From contig DJIP01000267.1 of NCBI GenBank assembly GCA_002433675.1, positions 26,522 to 38,692 on the forward strand: a stretch of DNA of 12,171 nucleotides, written 5' to 3'. The notes under the pieces were generated by a model. The model was not told the origin of the DNA. It saw nothing but the letters and a program-made list of their open reading frames with translations, and did not search any database. Made by a program: the position numbers and the translations under genes. The stretch comes from Halomonas halophila (GTDB taxonomy: Bacteria; Pseudomonadota; Gammaproteobacteria; Pseudomonadales; Halomonadaceae). Positions 7,306 to 12,171 of this stretch are shown here, piece by piece; positions within the stretch are counted from its first letter, which is position 1; the number at the start of each line of letters is the position of its first letter.

Positions 7306-8138
7306 TGGACGATGGCCAACGTCAGGTCACCGGCGGCCGGGACAACGGCCACGGTGACTTCCCGACACTGATCCTGGACGGGGTCGACCTGGGCCACGCC
7401 GACCACACGGTGCTGCATGACGTCCACCTGCGCCTTGCGCCCGGCGAGCGTGTCGCCCTGCTCGGGGAAAGCGGCGTCGGCAAGTCCACCCTGCTGGCGG
7501 AGCTGCGTCGCCGGCTTGGCCGCCACGCCGCCTGGTGCCCCCAGTACCACGGCCTGGTGCCTCAACTATCGGTCTACCATAACGTCTACATGGGCAGGCT
7601 GGAGCGCCACTTGGCGCTGGTCAACCTGTGGAACCTGGTCAGGCCGCTGCGCCAAGCCTGGGAAGACGTCGCAAGTCTGTGCGCTGAACTGGGGCTCGAA
7701 GGCGCCATCAGGCGCCCGGTAGGTCGGCTGTCCGGCGGCCAGCGACAGCGGGTCGCCATCGCCCGTGCACTCTATCAGCGCCGCCAGGTCTTTCTCGGTG
7801 ACGAGCCGGTGGCCAGCGTCGACCCCCACCAGGCCATGGCGCTGCTCGATCGTATCGATGCCCAGCACGCCACCACGGTGATGGCGCTGCACCAGCGCGA
7901 ACTGGCGCTGAGCCACTTCGATCGCGTCTGGGGCCTGGCCGGCGGACGAGTGGTGCTCGACGCGCGCAGCGAAGCGCTCAACCTCGATGATCTCGACGCC
8001 CTCTACCCCAGTGCGTCACGCTCGGCCTCCACCCCCGGCACTCCAGGCCCTGTTCGCGACGACAACGGTGATTCGCCGGCCGAGTCGAGCGCTCGCCTCG
8101 CCTCGCGCCACGCCGGCGAGGAGCAGGCACGACCGTGA
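7305..8138 (+). CDS. ABC transporter ATPase of the putative selenate/phosphonate-type system
   Basis: This cytoplasmic ATP-hydrolysing subunit has 277 residues. It shows Walker A GESGVGKST (54-62), Q-loop glutamine Q80, signature LSGGQ (142-146), Walker B VFLGDE (162-167), the D-loop SVD (171-173) and the switch histidine H196. The K60 to Q80 distance is only 20 residues, about half that of PhnC-type ATPases, so the antiparallel beta subdomain is reduced. The region GLVPQLSVYHNVYMGRL is characteristic of the clade. A hydrophilic tail from about residue 230, rich in Ser, Ala, Pro and Arg, has no recognised domain. The ATG shares its A with the binding-protein stop, and the gene end overlaps the permease start by four bases, so all three are translationally coupled. 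Confidence 0.88.
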   Translation: MDDGQRQVTGGRDNGHGDFPTLILDGVDLGHADHTVLHDVHLRLAPGERVALLGESGVGKSTLLAELRRRLGRHAAWCPQYHGLVPQLSVYHNVYMGRLERHLALVNLWNLVRPLRQAWEDVASLCAELGLEGAIRRPVGRLSGGQRQRVAIARALYQRRQVFLGDEPVASVDPHQAMALLDRIDAQHATTVMALHQRELALSHFDRVWGLAGGRVVLDARSEALNLDDLDALYPSASRSASTPGTPGPVRDDNGDSPAESSARLASRHAGEEQARP

Positions 8139-9643
8139 GCACCGCGCAAGCGACACGCCCAGGCCTGTTGGCCGGCGACGGTATCGGCGCCCGCCTGGCA
8201 CGCCACAGCCTGTGGCTGGTGGTGCTGGCCGCGCTGGCGATTCCGTTGGCCGATCTCGAGGTGTTGAGCCGCGACCCCTGGGCTGAACTCGGACGCATGG
8301 CAATGGGTCTGGCGCTGCCTGACTTCACCGCCATCGAGACGCCCCTGCAGGCCATCGGCCTGACCATTGCCGTGGCCTTCTGGGGCACCCTGGCCGGCGT
8401 AGTGCTGGGGCTGCCCCTGGCGCTGGTCTACGCCCGTTCACGCCTGGTGCGCGCGGCCAGTGCCGCAGTGCGGGCGGTGCATGAGCTGTTCTGGGCGCTG
8501 CTGTTCCTGCAGGTGTTCGGCTTGTCCGCGCTGACCGCTCTGGCGGCCCTGGCGATCCCCTACGCCGGTATCTTCGCCAAGGTCTACGCCGAGATCCTCG
8601 AGCAGACGCCCCAGGCACCCCAGACGGCGTTGCCCGAAGGCACCGGGCGCCTGGCCCGGCTGGCCTATACCGAGCTGCCCCAGGCCTTCGCCCAACTGGC
8701 CGCCTACACCCGCTACCGCTTCGAATGTGCTCTCAGAAGCAGTGTGCTGCTGGGCTTTGTCGGTCTGCCGACGCTGGGCTACCAGCTCGAGAGCGCCTTC
8801 CGCGAGGGTCGCTACTTCGAGGCCGGTGCCCTGCTGTGGGTCTTCTACCTGCTGATCGCTACCCTGCCCTGGTGGGCCCACCGGCGCCTGCTGCTACCGC
8901 TGGGACTGGCCAGCGTGTGGCTGCTGGGCCCCTGGCCCGAGGTCGACCCTGGCCTGTTATGGCGCTTCGTCAGCGAAGACATCTGGCCCCGCGCGCTGCT
9001 TGAGGGCGACATCGGCGGTGTGGTCACCTGGCTGGCCGAACTGCCCGACCTGGTTGGCACGGTAGCCAATACCCTGCTGCTGGGGTTGCTCGGCACCGTC
9101 GGTGCCCTGCTGCTCGCCCTGGTGCTGTGGCCTCTGGCCTCGCGCCACTTCGGCAATCGCGTAAGCCTGAGGATCGGCCAGGGTCTACTGATCTTTCTTC
9201 GCTCGACCCCGGAGCTGATGCTGGCCTTCGTCTTCCTGCTGCTGCTGGGGCCATCACTGCTGCCGGCTTGGCTGGCCCTGGCGCTGCATAACGGCGCCCT
9301 GATCGCCTTCCTGGTATGTCGCCACGCCCAGGCCATCGAGCTCGGCATGCCGGGACTCCCGGCCTCGGGGCGGCTGGCCTACGAGCTGTTGCCGCGGCTC
9401 TACCCGGGCATGCTGGCGCTGGTCTACTACCGCGCCGAGGTAATCCTGCGCGAAAGCGCCCTGCTCGGCATGCTCGGGGTCGCCACCCTCGGCGACAACA
9501 TCGATGACGCCTTCCAGACCCTGATGTTCGACGTGGCCTTCGCCCTGCTGGTGATCACCGCCCTGCTCAATATCGCCGTCGACGCCCTGGCCCGCCGTCT
9601 GAGGCCCTGTGAGCCACCGATGGAAGATCCCTGCCTGCGCTGA
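8135..9643 (+). CDS. ABC transporter permease with two fused PhnE-like domains
   Basis: The product is 502 residues, about twice a usual PhnE permease, with many inner-membrane helices. Two copies of the binding-protein-dependent permease domain are visible. The ATPase-docking region appears at about 197-216 (ECALRSSVLLGFVG then LPTLG) and again at about 435-454 (EVILRESALLGMLG then VATLG), 238 residues apart. The helix before it also repeats: RAVHELFWALLF and RSTPELMLAFVF. One polypeptide therefore probably supplies both halves of the pore. The start is GTG within GTGA overlapping the ATPase stop, with GAGGAG 11 bases upstream; the hydrophobic pattern starts soon after. It is the last gene of the operon, followed by a terminator. 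The transported ion is inferred only from the binding protein. Confidence 0.87.
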   Translation: MSTAQATRPGLLAGDGIGARLARHSLWLVVLAALAIPLADLEVLSRDPWAELGRMAMGLALPDFTAIETPLQAIGLTIAVAFWGTLAGVVLGLPLALVYARSRLVRAASAAVRAVHELFWALLFLQVFGLSALTALAALAIPYAGIFAKVYAEILEQTPQAPQTALPEGTGRLARLAYTELPQAFAQLAAYTRYRFECALRSSVLLGFVGLPTLGYQLESAFREGRYFEAGALLWVFYLLIATLPWWAHRRLLLPLGLASVWLLGPWPEVDPGLLWRFVSEDIWPRALLEGDIGGVVTWLAELPDLVGTVANTLLLGLLGTVGALLLALVLWPLASRHFGNRVSLRIGQGLLIFLRSTPELMLAFVFLLLLGPSLLPAWLALALHNGALIAFLVCRHAQAIELGMPGLPASGRLAYELLPRLYPGMLALVYYRAEVILRESALLGMLGVATLGDNIDDAFQTLMFDVAFALLVITALLNIAVDALARRLRPCEPPMEDPCLR

Positions 9644-9737
9644 TTCCTACCTGCGCAGATGACAAGACGTCTTGAAGGGCGGCGCAGGCGCTTTACCCAG
9701 CCCATGCCGACGCCAGCACCCGCGCCTCACAGACAAC

Positions 9738-9766
9738 AACGCCGGCCCAGGGGCCGGCGTTTTTTT
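9738..9766 (+). terminator. intrinsic terminator of the ABC transporter operon
   Basis: AACGCCGGCCC (9738-9748) pairs with 9751-9761, leaving a tight loop around AG, and seven Ts (9760-9766) follow on the + strand. It lies 94 bases after the permease stop. The gap between holds no gene I can support. On the minus strand no comparable T-run follows, although the converging RidA-family gene ends 34 bases away. Confidence 0.92.
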
Positions 9767-9799
9767 GTTCGAGCGGTTGGCTACATCACTGGGGCACTG

Positions 9800-10162
9800 T
9801 TACAGGCCCTTGACGGCGGCGGTGACGGTGATCTCGACCTTCAGCTCCTTGGCCGGCATCGGCGCACACACGCAGGTACGGGCGGGGGCGTGGCCTTCCG
9901 GTACCCAGGCGTCCCATACCGCGTTCATGGCGGCAAAGTCCTCACCGTTCTGCAGGTAGATGGTGGCGCTCAGCAGATGCTCGCGGTCGCTGCCCACCTC
10001 GGCCAGCAGCTCGTCGACACGCTCCAGCATGCTGGTGGTCTGGGCGGTGATATCCCCCTGACGGGCGTCCGGTCCTGCCACCTGACCGCACAGGTAGGCG
10101 ACACCGTGGTGAATGACGGCGCGGCTCATGCGGGTCTTGGTGTCGTGACGCTGAATGCTCAT
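9800..10162 (-). CDS. RidA-family protein, YoaB-like
   Basis: The product is 120 residues, a single YjgF/YER057c/UK114 domain expected to form cytoplasmic trimers. [23 protein letters not shown] is split by the family turn, and GHAPAR (90-95) is followed by [10 protein letters not shown] (108-117). These closely resemble E. coli YoaB, including the WDAWV-GHAP stretch. R95 is at the position of the ligand-binding arginine (R105 in RidA). The second acidic residue of the canonical VEIEA ending is replaced by T112, so canonical enamine/imine deaminase activity is plausible but not assured. The ATG at 10162 has GGAG 6 bases upstream; an in-frame ATG at 10231 would add 23 residues not found in relatives and lacks a good ribosome site. 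It appears monocistronic, convergent with the transporter operon. Confidence 0.9.
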   Translation of the reverse strand: MSIQRHDTKTRMSRAVIHHGVAYLCGQVAGPDARQGDITAQTTSMLERVDELLAEVGSDREHLLSATIYLQNGEDFAAMNAVWDAWVPEGHAPARTCVCAPMPAKELKVEITVTAAVKGL

Positions 10163-10540
10163 CGCTCTCTCCAAAAAAGTGGATATTCCTGAAAAAAAAG
10201 AAAAAGACAGCCGATCCGACCGCTTCTTCATCGGTGTCTCATCTGCAACGTTAGACAGAACCCCAATATAGCCAACTTCTCCCTGCGCCAGATAGTCTGT
10301 TGTCGCGCTTTTGCCTCTTTTACGATGTCAGCTATCCCTGACCCCGGCGAAATACTCACCACAGCCCTGCAGTCGCTCCATTGTTGAAACGAGGGGCTGC
10401 AAATAAAACGTTCCGTCATGATGGCCGCCGTACTGTCCCCCGCCCTGGCACACGCCGGCGCTATCCTTGGCGACCAGCGACTGACCCAGGCCCAACCGAA
10501 CAGCCGGTGCCACAGAAGCAGGACCGGGGCAATGACGCAT
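10163..10540. other. intergenic stretch before the RidA-family gene, no supported gene
   Basis: No convincing coding sequence is present. Open frames here lack ribosome sites and family resemblance. On the minus strand the RidA leader has two runs of T (around 10173-10178 and 10191-10204) just before the Shine-Dalgarno. TATATT at 10270-10265 is a possible -10 element, but without a good -35. A short hydrophobic minus-frame segment near 10480-10540 may be chance or a decayed remnant. Confidence 0.5.
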
Positions 10541-10581
10541 AAAAAACGACCCGCCGCCGAACAGGATTCGGCGGCGGGTCG
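10541..10581 (-). terminator. intrinsic terminator of the usp gene
   Basis: On the minus strand, bases 10581-10568 pair perfectly with 10560-10547 (14 bp, CGACCCGCCGCCGA arm) around a 7-base loop, followed by six Ts (A-run 10541-10546). It starts 17 bases after the usp stop. It is a strong rho-independent terminator ending the probable sulP-usp unit. Confidence 0.93.
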
Positions 10582-10598
10582 ATGTTGGCTTAGCCTCG

Positions 10599-11453
10599 TC
10601 AGCGCAGCAGCAGTACCGGCAGCGAGGTGCGCCTGAGCACACTGGTGGTGGTGCTGCCCACCAGCAGATGACGAATCCGCGAGTGGCCATAGGCTCCCAT
10701 CACCACCATCTCGATGGCGTGGTCCTTCTGGTAGGCGCGCAGGGTCTCCTCGACCTCTCCGGCGCGAATCTCGCCCTGGGCCTCGTGACCGGCGCCCTTC
10801 AGGCTGTCCAGCGCCCACTCCAGCTGGGTGCGGTTGTCACCGGTATCGGCACCGACCATCACCACGTGACAGGCGATCCCCTTGAACAGCGGACTCCTGG
10901 CCAGCAGCTCGACGCCCTTGCGGGTGGTCTTGCTGCCATCGAAGGCGATCATCACCCGGGTCGGCGGCGTGAAGCTCTCGGGCACCATCAGAATCGGCCG
11001 GTGCAGGCCGCGGACCACCCGCTCGAGATTCGAGCCCAGGTGCTCGCTGGCCTGCTGGGCGCTCTCGCCCCGCTTGCCGATCACCAGCAGGCGGATCTCG
11101 TCTTCCAGCTCCAGCAGCGTCTCCACCAGGGTGCCGTTGCGCTGTCGGCAATGCAGGTCATCGATGCCGCTGGCGCTGGCACGGTCCTTGGCCGCCTTGA
11201 GCATCAGGCGACCGTGCTCCTGGGCGACCTTGGCCCGCCGCTCGTCGAGGCTGGCCAGCTCCTCGAGCAGGTGCTCCCTGGCGCCGAGCCCCAGGTTACC
11301 GGACAGATCGGCCTCAGCGGTCTGGGGGTGGTTATCCACCACGTGAAGAAACGTCAGCGGCGCATCCAGGGCCTGACTGGCCCAGGCGGCAGAGTCGCAG
11401 ACCCCTTCGGAAAACTGGGACCCGTCGATGGCGGCCATCACCTGTTCTGTCAT
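10599..11453 (-). CDS. tandem-domain universal stress protein
   Basis: The product is 284 residues with two UspA domains, about 1-158 and 165-284. Each begins with a strand ending in DGS (10-12 and 172-174). The second domain has a perfect ATP-binding pattern, G253-x2-G256-x9-G266-S. The first has G126-x2-G129-x10-G140-S, one residue longer. Tandem Usp proteins are cytoplasmic; many bind ATP and some regulate transporters. TeaD of Halomonas elongata is one example. The start has AGGA 7 bases upstream. It follows a SulP transporter gene on the same strand with a gap of 183 bases, so a linked function (transport control or stress response) is plausible but inferred. It ends just before its own terminator. 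Confidence 0.93.
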   Translation of the reverse strand: MTEQVMAAIDGSQFSEGVCDSAAWASQALDAPLTFLHVVDNHPQTAEADLSGNLGLGAREHLLEELASLDERRAKVAQEHGRLMLKAAKDRASASGIDDLHCRQRNGTLVETLLELEDEIRLLVIGKRGESAQQASEHLGSNLERVVRGLHRPILMVPESFTPPTRVMIAFDGSKTTRKGVELLARSPLFKGIACHVVMVGADTGDNRTQLEWALDSLKGAGHEAQGEIRAGEVEETLRAYQKDHAIEMVVMGAYGHSRIRHLLVGSTTTSVLRRTSLPVLLLR

Positions 11454-11525
11454 GAAATCGTCCTGCCTGGCGTTGGGGGCGAACGCACGTCCTCAGACGT
11501 CGCGTTCCATCGATTGTGGCCTTGT

Positions 11526-11550
11526 GGTCGCGCCCGTGCGGGGCGCGACC
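11526..11550 (-). repeat. 10-bp GC-rich hairpin between sulP and usp
   Basis: GGTCGCGCCC (11526-11535) pairs perfectly with 11541-11550 around the loop GTGCG. No T-run follows on the minus strand, so partial termination, pausing or mRNA stabilisation fits better than full termination. It lies 73 bases upstream of the usp start. Confidence 0.55.
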
Positions 11551-11575
11551 CTCAGACCTGTTGTCTAGCCCGATC

Positions 11576-11616
11576 CGGGTGTGACCTCCAGTTCTACACC
11601 AACTGGCACACACCCG
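11576..11616 (-). repeat. compound stem-loop after the sulP stop
   Basis: An outer 8-bp stem (CGGGTGTG 11576-11583 with 11609-11616) encloses an inner 6-bp stem (CCAGTT 11588-11593 with AACTGG 11601-11606). It begins 20 bases after the sulP stop and has no T-run. The nested pairing is seen in the sequence; any role is inferred. Confidence 0.45.
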
Positions 11617-11636
11617 TCACATCTTCGGCGCCTGCC

Positions 11637-12171
11637 TCAGTGGCCACCCATCAGCTTTTCCACCGCCGCCGGGTTATCGTGGATGGCGTAGCGATCGACG
11701 ATGGTAGCGCTGGCCTCGTTGAGCCCGATCAGCTCGACGTCGGTGCCCTCACGGCGGAACTTGATCACCACCATGTCCAGCGCCTGGACCGCGGTGATGT
11801 CCCAGAAGTGGGCACGTGACAGGTCGATGACCACCTTCTCGACGCTTTCTTTGAAGTCGAAGGCGGCGGAGAAACGCTGAGACGAGGCGAAGAACACCTG
11901 GCCAACCACGCGGTAGCGCCGCCCCTTGCCGAACTCCTCTTGCTGGTCCAGCTCTTCACTGGCGATGTACAGGAAGTTGCCGACCTTGTTGGCGAAGTTG
12001 AGCGCGGCGATCAGCACACCGACGAACACGCCGATCGCCAGGTTGTGGGTCCACACCACCACCGCCACGGTGGCGATCATCACCACATTGGTGGACATCG
12101 GGTGCTTCTTGAGGTCGCGCAGCGAGCTCCAGCTGAAGGTACCGATGGACACCATGATCATCACCGCCACC
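11637..12171 (-). CDS. SulP-family anion transporter, C-terminal part with STAS domain, 5' end missing
   Basis: The frame runs off the right end of the window, so only the last 178 residues or so are present. Using the visible frame, hydrophobic segments at about 1-12 and 27-57 are the last membrane helices. FSWSSLRDLKKHPMSTN between them is the typical SulP loop before the final helix pair. A STAS domain follows at about 85-165 on the cytoplasmic side; VVIDLSRAHFWDIT (113-126) corresponds to the region carrying the conserved Ser/Thr, here T126. SulP proteins move sulfate, bicarbonate or other anions; which one cannot be told from this end. The probable downstream partner is the tandem Usp gene. 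Confidence 0.93.
   Translation of the reverse strand, partial: VAVMIMVSIGTFSWSSLRDLKKHPMSTNVVMIATVAVVVWTHNLAIGVFVGVLIAALNFANKVGNFLYIASEELDQQEEFGKGRRYRVVGQVFFASSQRFSAAFDFKESVEKVVIDLSRAHFWDITAVQALDMVVIKFRREGTDVELIGLNEASATIVDRYAIHDNPAAVEKLMGGH

Noticed and set aside
9646..9700. CTGCGC/GCGCAG repeat after the permease gene
   Set aside because: Six pairs with a loop of about 25 bases is too weak to support a structure next to the strong terminator downstream.
9659..10192. 177-codon + strand frame starting after the permease stop
   Set aside because: It runs through the intrinsic terminator and then opposite the RidA-family gene; the N-terminus is a simple Arg/Pro-rich stretch.
10163..10231. Upstream in-frame start for the RidA-family protein
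   Set aside because: The added 23 residues are absent from this family, and the ATG at 10162 has an ideal GGAG while the one at 10231 does not.
10480..10540. Minus-frame hydrophobic stretch (VIAPVLLLWHRLFG) as a gene remnant
   Set aside because: There is no start, no ribosome site and no recognised family; a remnant cannot be shown without a homologue.
10418..10636. Short + strand frame starting with a signal-peptide-like stretch
   Set aside because: There is no ribosome site, it crosses the usp terminator hairpin and the end of usp, and the hydrophobic start is too short to support a call.
10668..11819. 383-codon + strand open frame opposite usp and sulP
   Set aside because: It is the antisense shadow of the Usp and SulP genes, crosses their intergenic gap and has no recognisable domain.

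Overview
The window looks like chromosomal DNA from a high-GC gammaproteobacterium. The zwf-pgl-eda operon with a divergent hexR is the Pseudomonas/Halomonas arrangement. The overall style of the proteins suggests Halomonadaceae or a relative, but this is inference from recognised families, not a database match. Coding density is high and codon use looks uniform. I see no insertion sequence, integrase, CRISPR array, tRNA or rRNA.

Left part (1-2058): the 3' portion of a PfkB-family fructokinase on the + strand converges on a two-gene minus-strand unit. That unit encodes a TIP30/HTATIP2-like NAD(P)-binding protein and a small four-helix membrane protein of unknown function. A 13-bp inverted repeat lies at the convergence point.

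Central metabolic part (2107-6309): zwf, pgl and eda form a tight minus-strand operon for glucose-6-phosphate oxidation and the last step of the Entner-Doudoroff pathway. It ends in two hairpins, one a clear intrinsic terminator. hexR is transcribed divergently. The AT-rich region between zwf and hexR holds a TTGT-N8-ACAA match to the HexR operator and a perfect 13-bp inverted repeat of its core. The HexR residues known from Pseudomonas putida to bind DNA and the effector (KDPG) are all present. Together with the fructokinase, these genes fit a route from fructose through fructose-6-phosphate and glucose-6-phosphate to KDPG, then pyruvate plus glyceraldehyde-3-phosphate. Edd is not in the window.

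Transport part (6352-9766): three translationally coupled + strand genes encode a periplasmic binding protein, an unusually compact ATPase and a permease with two fused transmembrane domains. They resemble the PhnD/PhnC/PhnE family and most closely the clade called a putative selenate ABC transporter. A possible sigma-54 promoter precedes the operon and a strong intrinsic terminator follows it.

Right part (9800-12171, all minus strand): a YoaB-like RidA-family protein, a tandem-domain universal stress protein with its own terminator, and the C-terminal end of a SulP anion transporter with a STAS domain. sulP and the usp gene probably form one transcription unit, with two hairpins in the intercistronic gap. 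The least understood part of the window is the oxyanion ABC cassette; everything else belongs to known families.
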